This document shows positions 21,762-33,581 of a stretch of DNA of 64,000 nt, one piece after another. A program made the translations under genes and the position numbers. The first letter of the stretch is position 1. Each line of letters starts with the position of its first letter. Origin of the DNA: Coix lacryma-jobi var. lacryma-jobi (lineage: Eukaryota; Streptophyta; Magnoliopsida; Poales; Poaceae). The notes beneath the pieces are model-generated. The model worked only from the letters and a program-made list of their open reading frames with translations. It did not search any database and was not told where the DNA came from. The DNA lies in assembly GCA_009763385.1 (NCBI GenBank), contig CM019831.1:20238080-20302079 (forward strand), read 5' to 3'.

Positions 21762-23690
21762 TGAAGGACCGAGAAGCAATCAGAAAGCGACCAGAGGGGG
21801 GGGTGAATGGGAGCTTCAAATTTTCTTTCGGAAACTAGTAGCCACTGTCCCGAGAATCAACCCCAAAAGGAAACCCTAGAGCTTGCTAATGTCCACGACC
21901 CTAGATGTAGGGTGGATGCTTCCAAGAAGCACAGCGGGACACTACACAACTGTAGAAAGCCAACGCAAAAGACCGAAATCAAATCCGTCAACGAACGAGT
22001 GAACCGCGAACACAAATGCACAACACTGAATCGACCGGACTCTGGCCAGCGTCCGGTCAGGGAGCACCGGACGCGTCCGATCGTCAGAAAACCAGTTTCG
22101 GACCTTACTGTTCATGACCGGACTCTGGTGTACGGCGCGTCCGGTCAGGTCAGTAGCGTCCGGTCACAAGGACAAAGGCAAGTGAACAGTACGCGCTGTG
22201 CGTCCGGTCATGAGCGTCCGGTCGATGCTCAGAAACACCCGCGACACATTCAACCACCGGACGCACTGCCCTAGCGTCCGGTCGTCCCGAGTCAGCGTCC
22301 GGTCACCCCGCAGCAGCACAGTTTATCCACCGATTCAACTCGATCTCATCCAAAACAAATCCTCTAGGGATCAAACTTGGTGAGTAGAGTCACAAGGAGG
22401 ATAGTGAGCTATCTCTAAGAGATCATGGCTCGAACCTATCTCCAAATCGATGAATCGAAGAATTTCGGGGGAAGGCAGAAAACTTGACCCGTGGCGGAAA
22501 TCAATCGATCTCCTAGACCGTGAGGTTAGAGGGTAATTCCTTCGGTGGAAAGAAGTGCCTCATGATCTAGAACAACTTGGTTCAAACGGTTTTGCAAAAG
22601 ATGAACCGAGCAAAGAGATCAAGCGACGGGAAAATCGTGGAGAAAAAGGATTCCGCGAAGAACACGAACAAAACGCGAATCACACCCACGATCTTGCAGC
22701 CGAAGCGCAAACACACGCTACGACAAGGAGGTTATGGCCTCCTTTCCTCAAAATCAACAGTACACAGAGGTGAGTCTCTCTGCGGATCTCAGCTAGCTAC
22801 AGCAGGGGTTGGGAGAGCAGGAAACCCTAAGGATGAAAGAGCAAATGACTGAGATTGGGGGAGGAGGGTGTCTCCCCGACTACTTATCCTAATTCTAGCC
22901 TAAGTCTATTTCCTACTCTACCCCTCTCTATTCTAATTACAGAGCGAACCAGCTAAACCCTAGGGTTATTCTGGACCAACTCGGTGGTAGGTGTATCCGA
23001 TGGCCACGCCCGCTCGACTCGAAGCGTTGCCTCAACGCAACCTCCAGATCGCCGCCACGTGCCGCCCTCGCTCTGCACCCCCGGTTTTGTGGCCCAAACC
23101 GGGAAACCAGCCTTTCCAGCCAACCCCCGGTTTTGAGGCCCAAACCGGGAAACCAGCCCACTAGCATCTGAGTTTTGAGGCCAAACTCAGCAAACCCTCA
23201 GTGCCCAGGTTTTGAGGCCCAAACCTGGAAACCGTCCTCAGCCCGAGTTTTGTGGCCAAACTCGGAAACCGTCCACGCCTAGGTTTTGAGGCCCAAACCT
23301 AGAAACCGTCCATCCGATGGTTTTTCCCTGGCTCTACCACCAAACCGACGTCGTAGATGGGATGCACCTCCCGTGCACCCCGTCCACCGACACGTGTCCC
23401 CAAGTTCACGACTCAGGCAACACATGACCGCACTTCTTCACTTGTCGTTGTCACAGGCTGCCAGCCACCACAGCTGATCCTCGGGCCTCTGGTCCCTCAG
23501 TCCAAGCCTCACGTCCGCCCTTCGCCACTCTCGGTCCATCGGCACGGCACGTCTCAACTTGACCTTCACCTGCCTTCGATCACTGCATCCGTGCTCGACA
23601 CCTGCACAACACAAGCCAAAGAACATGCGCATCATCCCAGTTGACAATCACTCATCACTCAGAGACCCGGCATACACCCATGTATCTGCA
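21762..23690 (-). repeat. Copia 3' LTR
   Basis: By eye it differs from the 5' LTR at roughly 27 positions plus two or three single-base gaps, nearly all transitions. It contains CGTCCGGTC repeats (about 22030-22310) and six palindromes (23080-23302). Confidence 0.95.
23080..23302. repeat. Six palindromes with changing arms and constant centre (LTR)
   Basis: Each unit reads arm-TTTTG(A/T)GGC(C)CAAA-arm. Arms are CCCGG/CCGGG (twice), CTGAG/CTCAG, CCAGG/CCTGG, CCGAG/CTCGG and CTAGG/CCTAG. The matching block in the other LTR is 32548-32770. Confidence 0.9.
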
Positions 23691-24310
23691 ATCTCCCCCT
23701 TGATGAGTGCATTGTCAACTACTAACACAAATCATAATAGAAAGAGAATAAGGAAGAAGGAGAAAGGAGAAGGAGAGAACTCGACCAAATGACCCAAAAG
23801 CATAGCAAAACCGAAGAAGGTCAAGTGGAAAGAGCGAAAGAACTTGGTCCCCAAAGACATGGGCAACGGCTCGACGCAACCAAGCAAAGCAAAGCTAGCC
23901 CTCAAGAAGAGGTAGAACAGGCTCAACACCGCTAGCAAACACCAATTGGAAAATCAAAGCAAAATGCTAGTTCCTCAAGATAGAGGCACAGAGGCTCAAC
24001 ACAACTAGCAAAGAAAGCTCGACACCAATGCAAAATGCTTATCCCTCAAGATAGAGGCATAGAGGCTCAACACAACTAGCAAAGAAAGCTCGATACCAAT
24101 GCCTTTCGGCCAGCAAGAAATAGCAAAACTCCCCCTTAGTTGAACATCCAGGAGACATGCAAACTCTCCCTCAAATGAACACTTGGGAAGCACAAATGAT
24201 TTGCAAATTCTCCCCCTTAGTTGAAAATGCACTAATCAAGTAAAAGACTAGGCACTCTCCCCATCAGAAAAGGCACCAACAAAAGTGCGAACATGGGAGG
24301 TTCTCCCCCT
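23691..24310 (-). promoter_or_regulatory. Polypurine tract cluster of the Copia element
   Basis: Immediately inside the 3' LTR the minus strand reads AAGGGGGAGAT, the expected polypurine tract. Further AAGGGGGAG words occur at about 24129-24138, 24210-24219 and 24301-24310. Multiple tracts are a published trait of Sireviruses. Confidence 0.75.
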
Positions 24311-25281
24311 TCCAACATGCATATGAGTCAAAATGCAAGTTAGCAGCTTCAGGCATATATTCAGGAGAATGCAAAGATGCTCTAAACAGTATAACTCCAA
24401 TGACTCAACAACAGCATACAAGCTCAGCAAAGGCTCTAACTGATCACACATACTAAATATGAACATATGAGCATGTGAGCAGTTTTTAGCCAAAAAGATA
24501 GTCACCATCAAAATAGCACTACACATGTATAGACAGGAATCCAAACGAGTGCTCAACATGTATACAAGGTGAACTACCCCTAGCAAAGTTCAATCATCAT
24601 GCTTAAGAATGAAACATACACTTGTGAATTCAACTTTAGATCAGAGTTGCAGCGGTGAAATTACACAAGGTCAATTATTAGCATGTGATTGCGAGAGGTT
24701 GAAAGCTTGTCATTGCCTAACTTTTCAACCGAGCGAAGCCTATGCCGAAGCAGTCAGAAGCTTAAAGCTACGGTTTCGGTCATACACTACACGGTTCAAG
24801 TTTAACTCAAGGTGCGATGAGAAACCGTCTCGAAACCGTGATGTGTTGACAAGCAATCCCATCTCGATCTTTTCTATTCACTAAAACTTGGTTCAAATTT
24901 TATACATGATATGAACAGACCAAGCAAGTGAATGACTCAGAACTAGAGACATAGCAACCTAGCATATATGAAAAGCACGAGTGAACTCAACATATCCTAC
25001 ACATGCTAGTTGCATATCTCAATGGTGAACATTTTCAGATTGTAAGTTATTAAGTAAATTCACCATTTCAAAATAGCTCAGCTCACAACATGTACTAGTG
25101 ATCAGAAGGAGCATAAGCTACAAGCATCAATATAAGCATCAGAGCATACTGCATAGAGCATAGTTACATTCTAGTGATTATAAACATGAAGCTTAGAATG
25201 TGAATGCGTATGCTGAAATGCAAAAGAAAAGAAAAACAAAAGAGTCAGTCAAATATACAAGATCCAAAATGTTTCCCCCAT
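24311..25281. other. Non-coding stretch between pol and 3' LTR
   Basis: AT-rich, with no frame that looks like an envelope-like gene. It holds repeated words such as CAAAGAAAGCTCGA (near 24010 and 24080). Confidence 0.5.
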
Positions 25282-26784
25282 CTAAAAGGGGAAACACACA
25301 CCAAGCTCACCCCTCAACCGGTTAAAGGTTGATTCGTCTAAAGGCTTGGTGAAAATGTCAGCCAGTTGATGATGAGTATCGACATGGCGAAGGTCGATAT
25401 CACCCTTCTCCTGGTGGTCTCGCAGAAAATGAAAGCGCACATCAATGTGTTTGGTCTTTGAGTGAAGCACGGGGTTCTTAGCAACGCTAATAGCACTCGT
25501 GCTGTCACAAAGCAAAGGAACACGAGTAAAGCTCAGACCAAAATCACGCAAAGTGGCCATCATCCAAAGCAACTGGGAACAACAGCTAGCCGCAGCAACA
25601 TATTCAGCCTCTGTGGTAGACTAAGCGACACTAGACTGCTTGTGAGAAGACCACGAAACAAGAGAAGAACCAATAAACTGGCAAGTCCCAGAAGTGGACT
25701 TGCGCTCGATACGGCAACCAGCAAAATCGGCATCGGAATAACCGCAAAGGGAGAGGGTGGAGGAAGCAGAATACCAAATCCCAAACTCAGGTGTGAAACG
25801 AAGGTACCTGAAAATCCGCTTCACCGCCTGACGGTGAGAGGTGCGCGGCGACGACTGAAAGCGCGCACACAGACACACCGCGAACTGGATGTCCGGGCGT
25901 GTTGCCGTCAGGTAGAGGAGCGACCCGATCATGCTTCGGTACTCCTTCTGGTCCACTGCTTCTCCATCCACATCCGCATCCAGGGCAGTCGTCGTCGACA
26001 TGGGTGTTGGAAGAGGCTTGGCCTCACCCATATCGAACCGCTTCAGCAAGTCCTTGGTGTACTTGCCCTGGTGCATGAACGTCCCCTCTCGGGATTGCTT
26101 GATTTGCAACCCGAGAAAGAAGGTCAGCTCGCCCATCATGCTCATCTCAAACTCCCTGCTCATAATATCTACAAACTTGGCAACCAAAGCGTGAGAAGAA
26201 CCACCAAAAATGATATCATCCACGTAAATCTGGACCAAGAGAGTGTCTTTGCCTTGCTTGAGGAGAAAGAACGTTTTATCTACACATCCCATTTTAAAAC
26301 CCTTAGCAAGCAAAAAGGTTTTCAACCTATCATACCAGGCTCTAGGGGCTTGTTTCAAACCATATAAAGCTTTATGAAGTTTAAAAACATGGTTTGGAAA
26401 CTTGGGATTTTCAAAACTGGGGGGTTGCTCAACATACACTTCCTCTTCTATGTAGCCGTTTAAGAAGGCACTCTTGACATCCATTTGAAAGAGTTTAAAA
26501 CCTTTGGATGTAGCAAAAGCCAAGAGTATCCTAATAGCCTCCAAACGAGCTACAGGAGCAAAAGTCTCCTCAAAGTCTATCCCCTCCTTCTGACTATAAC
26601 CCTTCGCAACAAGCCTGGCCTTGTTTCTAACAATGTGGCCATCCTCTCCTTGCTTGTTTTTGAAAACCCATTTTGTCCCAATAGGCTTACACTCAGGAGG
26701 AGGAGGAACTAGAACCCAAACCCGATTTCGCTCAAAATTTTCTAACTCCTCATGCATGGCATTGACCCAGTCTGGATCCGTCAA
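25282..26784 (-). pseudogene. Copia reverse transcriptase and RNase H
   Basis: The reverse transcriptase part (26784-25621) has the family motifs QMDVKSAFLNG and YVDDIIFG (the catalytic YVDD) and then IGSLLYLTATRPD. RNase H follows with GYSDADFAGC and STSGTCQF. A TAG stop at 25621-25623 interrupts RNase H; the same frame resumes as far as 25282 with the family ending HHQLADIFTKPL. In this family the position of the stop usually holds Gln, so a CAG-to-TAG change is likely. The protein would convert element RNA to DNA in cytoplasmic particles; this copy cannot make a full-length one. Confidence 0.9.
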
Positions 26785-27438
26785 AGCGTGTCCAACATCT
26801 CGGGGCTCAAAATTAGCAACAAAAGCAGAATGAGCGAAGTGAGAGATGTGCTATGACCTGGACCGAGTAACCCGTTCGTCGATGCTGCCGATCATTTGCT
26901 GAGGCGGGTGCTGGCGCTGAATGTGTCATGGCGCCTCCCGAGCTGAAGTAGCCTCCCCCTCAACAGCAGCTGGTGCCTCCCCGGGTACAAATGGTACCGC
27001 TCGGGGTGGCGGATCCCACGGCCCCTAGGAAGAAGAGGTGTCGGGGCCGTGAGTCGTCGTAGAAGCCGCTCTTTGCGGCACAACAGGTGGAGGGGGTGCT
27101 GGATCATCCATACCTTCAGCACCCTCGTCCTCGTCATCAAAAAGAGGCTCGCCAACCTCATGATCACCTGCACGCTCAAAACGAGAAGAAGGACAAACGA
27201 GAGTCTCGTCGAAGGTGACATCTGATGTCTCCATGACTCGGTTAGTATCAAGGTTAAGTACACGATATGCTCGAGTGTGAGTGCCATAACCCAAAAACAC
27301 ACCGTCAGAAGAACGAGACTCAAACTTGTCCAGGTTGCCTTTCTTCAATATAAAACAGTGGCAACCGAAAACTCGAAAATAACTTACCTTGGGCAGTTTC
27401 CCAAAACGCAACTCATAAGAAGTCTTTTTCAAGAAAGC
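26785..27438 (-). pseudogene. Copia linker between integrase and reverse transcriptase
   Basis: The segment continues the same frame as integrase and reverse transcriptase. It holds the typical post-integrase block (SYFRVFGCHCFILKKG, FLGYGTHTRAYRV) and a Pro/Ala-rich spacer. In-frame stops occur at both limits: TGA at 27439-27441 and TAG at 27025-27027. Confidence 0.8.
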
Positions 27439-28470
27439 TCAGAGAAAAATGCGATTGGAAATGTAGCATGCAGTGCTCATAGCTTCGGCCCAATATCGCA
27501 TAGGAGTCCTGTGCTCATCGAGCATCGTCCTGGCCATCTCAACAAGGGTCCGATTTTTCCTCTCTACAACACCATTCTGAGGGGGTGTGTAGGGGGAAGA
27601 AAACTGATGCTCTAAACCCAAGGAGTTACAAAACTTCTCAAAATCCGAATTCTTGAATTCGGAACCATTATCACTCCGAATTGCTCGCATCGAGTTCAAA
27701 GGGAACTCGTTCTGAAGACACAAAATCAGATTGCGAGCAAAGGAGAAAGTCTCAGTCTTCTCAGCTAAAAAGAAGACCCACGAATATCTCGAAAAGTCAT
27801 CAACAACAACAAGCACATACCACTTCCCCCCAACTAAGCTCACCCGAGCCGGACCAACAAGGTCCATGTGCAAAAGCTCTCCAGGGCGCTTGGTCATGAC
27901 CTGAGTCACTGGATGGTGGGGAGCGGCAACCATCTTCCCGTGTCTACAAGAGTGGCAAACAAGATCCTTCTCCATATGCAACTTGGGCAATCCTCGGATT
28001 AGGCCAAGTGAACTAAGCCTTGCAAGCAAGTCGAAGCTCAAATGTCCAAGTCTCCTATGCCACTTCCAAAGATCAGAGGAGGAAGGTCCAGCCACCAGAC
28101 AACGAGAAGTGCCAAAAGACTCAGAGAAATTCGCACGAAAGACTTTTCCTAAGGGTGAAATCAAACACACAAGATTACCCTGAGGATCCAAAATACGACT
28201 GAGATTCGGTTTAAAACGAATCTCATAGTCGTCGTCAAAGAGTTGCAAAACAGAAAGAAGGTTAAAATGCAAGTTAGAAACAAGAGCAACATCGCGCAAC
28301 ACAAAATGCTCATTAACTCGCACCGACCCGTGAGACAATACCTTACCTTTGCTATTATCGCCGAAGGTTATGTACTCCTTTCCAGCAACAGGACTAAGGC
28401 TGGAGAACCACTTGGCATTTCCGGTCATGTGCCTCGAGCAACCGGAATCCACCAACCAAATGTCCTCCAA
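27439..28470 (-). pseudogene. Copia protease and integrase
   Basis: It starts with the aspartic protease motif (LVDSGCSRHMTG), then the integrase zinc-binding HHCC part (HRRLGHL with CHSCRHGK), then the catalytic core with the Asp-Asp-Glu residues in MDLVGPARV, RSDNGSEFKN and PPQNGVVERKNRT. It ends in TGA at 27439-27441, where the family frame normally continues. Protease matures Gag-Pol; integrase inserts the cDNA in the nucleus. Confidence 0.9.
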
Positions 28471-28484
28471 CCGTTTTACCTACA

Positions 28485-29857
28485 TCAATAAAAAGACATA
28501 GGGTGAGCATACGGTCCAACACTGGGGTTAGTGAAGTAAGGGGAATACCAGTGTTGGGCCGGCTGCTCAAAAGAACGGTTAGCAGAAAAACCATTCCTAG
28601 CACGTCTACGCGAGGAGCGATCACCACGTAGAGGAAAACGTGGTCCGCTAAGGGAGGAGCGTCCATTGCGATACTCAAAACGCGGTGGGGGAAAACGCTC
28701 AACAATAAAGCCTCCGCCACAGGGTCCATAGCCTACCACAGCAGGCTCCCGCCGGGCACGCTCTCTACGAGGCCTAGGCCTAGCAACTTGAGGCACTGCG
28801 CCTCTAGGCCTAGCATCTCTCCTCGGAGCTCTCTGCTGCCTAGGCCTGGGAACTTGAGGTTCTGGACCTCTAGGCCTAGCTGCTCTCCTCGGAGCACTCT
28901 TCTGAACATTCGGCACATGTACATCATGGAAAGGATGGTACATGTCCGTGTTGTTCATCTCCCTAGCACGGCGCGCCTCTCTCTTGCGCCGAAAGCAGAA
29001 ATCGCTCAAGTGTCCATCTCTCCCACAGAAATCACAATGATACCTCACCGCACGCAAAGGGGGTTGTTGGTACTCATGGCTGTGGGTGTGGATCACTTTG
29101 CCCTTCTGTGGCAACTCCTCCTGGATAGGTGGGATTGTATCCAGCTTGTTCTTTAGGTGGTTGGGTTTGGGATGCCACACTTGGTTCTTGGGTGGAGCTC
29201 TCGGAGGTTCCTCAAACACCCCATCCTTGGTGTTAGGTTTGAGCGGCTCTTTGGGTGGAAGCTTGGCAAGTTTGGGAGTAGTGGTGGAGTTGGGTTTCTC
29301 ACTAGGATTCAGACCACTCGACTCTCCAATCTTCCCAAAAGCAGAAAGATCAACACCCTGAGCAAGACCTACACCAGGACTTCCAGCAGCTCGCTTAAAT
29401 TGGGAGATCATCATCCCGAGCTGCGGCTCACTACAAGAGACCCATGACAAGATGGTCCAAAGGTATGAGTTTCGGTTTGCATCTTGCCATGCTTCACATT
29501 GGCAATCTCCATCTCCAAACCCTCGCACAAAGCGCACCTAGCCACACCAGTGCTACCCGAGCTGGCCTCCTCAAGAGACACAATCTTGGCATTCTTCTCT
29601 GCCAACTCAGATTGCAAGACAGGACAAGTCTTGCACGCACCCAACAGCGAAGGTCTAGCCTTCAGCTCATCCACCTCTCCTACCATCGCAGCATACTTAC
29701 CTCTCAAAGTGAGAAGGTCAGTCATGTGCGTGGTGCACATCTCACACTCAACCTCCTCTGACACGACCACGGCGGACTTGGCAAACTCAAGCTCTCTCAC
29801 CGTGTCCTCCCACTTCTGCCTAAACTCCTTGCGCTCTCTAGCGGCACGCCTAAGCAA
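28485..29857 (-). pseudogene. Copia Gag C-terminal region with second zinc knuckle
   Basis: Downstream of the Gag stop, the Gag frame continues to about 29440 with a coiled-coil-like, charged segment (RERKEFRQKWEDTVREL). It then passes to another frame by an apparent frameshift near 29440-29470. That part has a second CCHC knuckle (CDFCGRDGHLSDFC) followed by Arg/Pro-rich repeats of the RRAARPRGPEPQVPRPR type. A second frameshift near 28480 is needed to reach the protease frame. Extra Gag sequence with a second knuckle fits Sirevirus-like elements. Confidence 0.75.
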
Positions 29858-29863
29858 CTTGTC

Positions 29864-31168
29864 CTAACTAAGGAGCGCGGCAGTAAGCTTCTCGACCTCA
29901 GCAGAAAGCTCATCGTGGGTGAGGGATACCTGAGAGGTGTCGTCGTCGTCGTCGTCCCGAGGGGAGTGCTCCAGCTTGCCGTCGACTTCATCACCAGGCG
30001 CCATGGTGCAGAAGCCGTCGTCGTCGGCGAAGAAGCAGAGACCGTTCAGCTTGTCCTCGATCTTCGTCTTCTTCTCGAACTCGTCATCGCTCGAGCAAGC
30101 GGAGTCATCATCTGAGCCGTCGATGTCGCTGAGCGTGGCGAAGAACGCACGCTGCTCAGCCTGGGCCTTCTCCAAGTACTTCTTCTTGATGTACTCCTTG
30201 TCGAAGCCGCCCCTCCGCTTGTGCCTCATGGGGACGTACTTCTCCTTGCGCTTGCCAGAGTCATACTTGTGCCCATGATCGCCCTTCCTAGATGTGTTCT
30301 TCTTCTTGGGGCAGTTGGCGATGAAGTGGTCAGGGTCGCCGCACTCATAGCATCCTGAGCGTCCTCCACCGCGGCGACGGTTCATGCGGTTGTTGTGAAA
30401 CCGCGAGAACCGGTTGGCGAGCATCGCTAGCTCGTCATCCCCCAACGACTCAAGCTGGTCCTCTGTGACAGAAAAGAGAGACGAAAGAGCAAAACCTCCA
30501 GGGGGGTTAGAAGAGCCAGAAACCAAAGCCATAGTCGGGCCAGAAGGATTTGCGTAAGAAGCCCTCGACATGGCGTCAATCTCACTAGACTTGAGCTTAC
30601 TAAAGAGCTCGTCGCAAGTGAGGGTCTCATAGTTAGACGATTCGATGATCGTCTGGACCTTTGAGTCCCACACCGACCGATCGAGAGTATGCAAAAGCTT
30701 TAAAGCCCTCTCATGATCGTCGAAAGGCAACGGCTCCTTGTTAGCTCGCATCTTGTTGACAATCACCTGAAAGCGAGCGAATAAACTTTCTATGCTCTCG
30801 CCAGGCATATGTCGAAAGTTCTCATACTCCCGTTTGTGCGACTCGTAGAGACGGGATTTGACTTGAGAGGTGCCCTCATGAAAGCGCATGAGGGTGTCCC
30901 AAATCTCACGAGCCGTGGGGAGGTGAGAAACGCGATCAAACTCCGACATGCTCAAACAGGAGAACAAGGCGTTACGCGCCCGACTATTGGCCTCGTGCTC
31001 ATCTATCTGGAGCTGAGAGACACGAGCAGCCAGGACAACGTAATCGGCCTTGTTGCAAATCTCCCAGACAGAAGAGCCCATGCTCTGGAGATAGGCCAAC
31101 ATGCGTATCTTCCAATACGCATAGTTCGTCCCATCAAAGAACGGCGGTTTGCCCACGCCACGATCCAT
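29864..31168 (-). pseudogene. Copia Gag
   Basis: 434 codons from the ATG at 31168. The N-terminal part (KPPFFDGTNYAYWKIRM) and the middle (LYESHKREYENFRHMPGESI) are those of the UBN2-type Copia Gag, and the CCHC zinc knuckle CYECGDPDHFIANC lies near residue 275. The C-terminal part is acidic. TAG at 29864-29866 stops it; the same frame continues beyond. Gag forms the cytoplasmic particle that packages element RNA. The primer-binding site lies about 40 bp upstream of the ATG. Confidence 0.9.
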
Positions 31169-31212
31169 GTCGCCTTCCGTGGATCTGGAACCGGCTAAGG
31201 TGGAAGATCCTT

Positions 31213-31231
31213 AACCTGCTCCGATACCAAT
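31213..31231 (-). promoter_or_regulatory. Primer-binding site of the Copia element
   Basis: On the minus strand, just after the 5' LTR end, the sequence is TGGTATCGGAGCAGG, matching the 3' end of initiator tRNA-Met at all but one of the first dozen bases. Confidence 0.9.
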
Positions 31232-33158
31232 TGAAGGACCGAGAAGCAATCAGAAAGCGACCAGAGGGGGGGTGAATGGGAGCTTCAAATTTTCTTTCAA
31301 AAACTAGTACCACTGTCCCGAGAATCAACCCCAAAAGGAAACCCTAGAGCTTGCTAATGTCCATGACCCTAGATGTAGGGTGGATGCTTCCAAGAAGCAC
31401 AGCGGGACACTACACAACTCTAGAAAGCCAACGCAAAAGACCGAAATCAAATCCGTCAACGAACGAGCGAACCGCGAACACAAATGCGCAGCACTGAATC
31501 GACCGGACTCTGGCCAGCGTCCGGTCAGGGAGCACCGGACGCGTCCGATCGTCAGAAAACCAGTTTCGGACCTTACTGTTCGTGACCGGACTCTGGTGCA
31601 CGGCGCGTCCAGTCAGGTCAGTAGCGTCCGGTCACAAGGACAAAGGCAAGTGAACAGTACGCGCTGTGCGTCCGGTCATGAGCGTCCGGTCGATGCTCAG
31701 AAACACCCGCGACACATTCAACCACCGGACGCACTGCCCTAGCGTCCGGTCGTCCTGAGTCAGCGTCCGGTCACCCCGCAGCAGCACAGTTTATCCACCG
31801 ATTCAACTCGATCTCATCCAAAACAAATCCTCTAGGGATCAAACTTGGTGAGTAGAGTCACAAGGAGGATAGTGAGCTATCTCTAAGAGATCATGGCTCG
31901 AACCTATCTCCAAATCGATGAATCGAAGAATTTCGGGGGAAGGGAGAAAACTTGACCCGTGGCGAAAATCGATCGATCTCCTAGACCGTGAGGTTAGAGG
32001 GTAATTCCTTCGGTGGAAAGAAGTGCCTCATGATCTAGAACAACTTGGTTCAAACGGTTTTGCAAAAGATGAACCGAGCAAAGAGATCAAGCGACGGGAA
32101 AATCATGGAGAAAAAGGATTCCGTGAAGAACACGAACAAAACGCGAATCACACCCATGATCTTGCAGCCGAAGCGCAAACACACGCTACGACAAGGAGGT
32201 TACGACCTCCTTTCCTCAAAATCAACAGTACACAGAGGTGAGTCTCTCTGCGGATCTTAGCTAGCTACAGCAGGGGTTGGGAGAGCAGGAAACCCTAAGG
32301 ATGAAAGAGCAAATGACTGAGATTGGGGGAGGAGGGTGTCTCCCCGACTACTTATCCTAATTCTAGCCTAAGTCTATTTCCTACTCTACCCCTCTCTATT
32401 CTAATTACAGAGCGAACCAGCTAAACCCTAGGGTTATTCTGGACCAACTCGGTGGTAGGTGTATCCGACGGCCACGCCCGCTCGACTCGAAGCGTTGCCT
32501 CAACGCAACCTCCAGATCGCCGCCACGTGCCGCCCTCGCTCTGCACCCCCGGTTTTGTGGACCAAACCGGGAAACCAGCCTTTCCAGCCAACCCCCGGTT
32601 TTGAGGCCCAAACCGGGAAACCAGCCCACCAGCATCTGAGTTTTGAGGCCAAACTCAGCAAACCCTCAACGCCCAGGTTTTGAGGCCCAAACCTGGAAAC
32701 CGTCCTCAGCCCGAGTTTTGTGGCCAAACTCGGAAACCGTCCACGCCCAGGTTTTGAGGCCCAAACCTGGAAACCGTCCATCCGATGGTTTTTCCCTGGC
32801 TCTACCACCAAACCGACGTCGTAGATGGGATGCACCTCCCGTGCACCCCGTCCACTGACACGTGTCCCCAAGTTCACGACTCAGGCAACACATGACCGCA
32901 CTTCTTCACTTGTCGTCGTCACAGGCTGCCAGCCACCACAGCTGATCCTCGGGCCTCTGGTCCCTCAGTCCAAGCCTCACGTCCGCCCTTCGCCACTCTC
33001 GGTCCATCGGCACGGCACGTCTCAACTTGACCTTCACCTGCCTTCGATCACTGCATCCGTGCTCGACACCTGCACAACACAAGCCAAAGAACATGCGCAT
33101 CATCCCAGTTGACAATCACTCATCACTCAGAGACCCGGCATACACCCATGTATCCGCA
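31232..33158 (-). repeat. Copia 5' LTR
   Basis: Partner of 21762-23690. It drives transcription toward lower coordinates. It carries the same CGTCCGGTC repeats (about 31500-31780) and the six palindromes (32548-32770). Confidence 0.95.
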
Positions 33159-33286
33159 ATATTTACCGTGGCGGGCCCTTTAGAAAGCCCGTCGCTGTTA
33201 ATATTTACCATGGCGGGTGGCTTTAAACGCCCGTCGCGGTAAATATTAACCGCGACGGGCGTTCTAAAGGGCCCGCCACGGTAAAA
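33159..33286. repeat. CACTA-2 internal repeat array, part 2
   Basis: Continuation of the array at 21677-21761: TTACCGTGGCGGGC words followed by the inverted form AACCGCGACGGGCG, making a palindromic pair around 33240. It lies between gene 1 and gene 2 of CACTA-2. Confidence 0.8.
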
Positions 33287-33581
33287 TATTTTGACCTTTT
33301 GCCTTTATCCAATTTCAATTTTTGTTTTTCCCTTAGGTAATTAGGCATAATTAATACTAGCTATAGATGAGTATGTATAGTAGTAGTAGGTAATTAGGTA
33401 TAATACTATAGTAGTAGTAGAGTCATAGTTGGATAAGTTGTTAGCTATAGAGGAGTATATACAAGCTTGTTTCATTTGTTTGAACATAGAGATATGAAAA
33501 GAAACAAAACAACAGAACAAAATAAATAAATTTTGGTTCCACTGCAATATTACAACTTGTCTTATGGTTTGCCTACACATA
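33287..33581. other. Presumed 3' UTR of CACTA-2 gene 1
   Basis: AT-rich with short TAG runs; no gene seen. Confidence 0.5.

Larger units (their letters stand above)
21762..33158 (-). mobile_element. Ty1/Copia retrotransposon (Sirevirus-like), inserted in CACTA-2
   Basis: Two long terminal repeats, 21762-23690 (1,929 bp) and 31232-33158 (1,927 bp), start TGAAGGACC and end in TGCA or CGCA. The target duplication ATATT lies at 21757-21761 and 33159-33163. A primer-binding site (TGGTATCGGAGCAGG on the minus strand) follows the right LTR, so that is the 5' LTR. Order gag, protease, integrase, reverse transcriptase, RNase H defines Copia. Several polypurine tracts and a long non-coding stretch before the 3' LTR, together with repeated palindromes in the LTR, fit the Sirevirus group. 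The coding region has four in-frame stops and at least two frameshifts. Confidence 0.95.

Noticed and set aside
23080..23302. CRISPR-like spaced repeats
   Set aside because: The units are palindromes in a plant LTR, with no constant repeat-spacer pattern and no cas gene.
24311..25281. An envelope-like gene downstream of Copia pol
   Set aside because: No long open frame or membrane segment found in this stretch on the coding strand.
21677..33286. The internal GTGGCGGGC array as the edge of a further CACTA element
   Set aside because: No CACTA terminus occurs at either side of the array, and CACTA-1 has a matching internal array; it fits better as part of CACTA-2.
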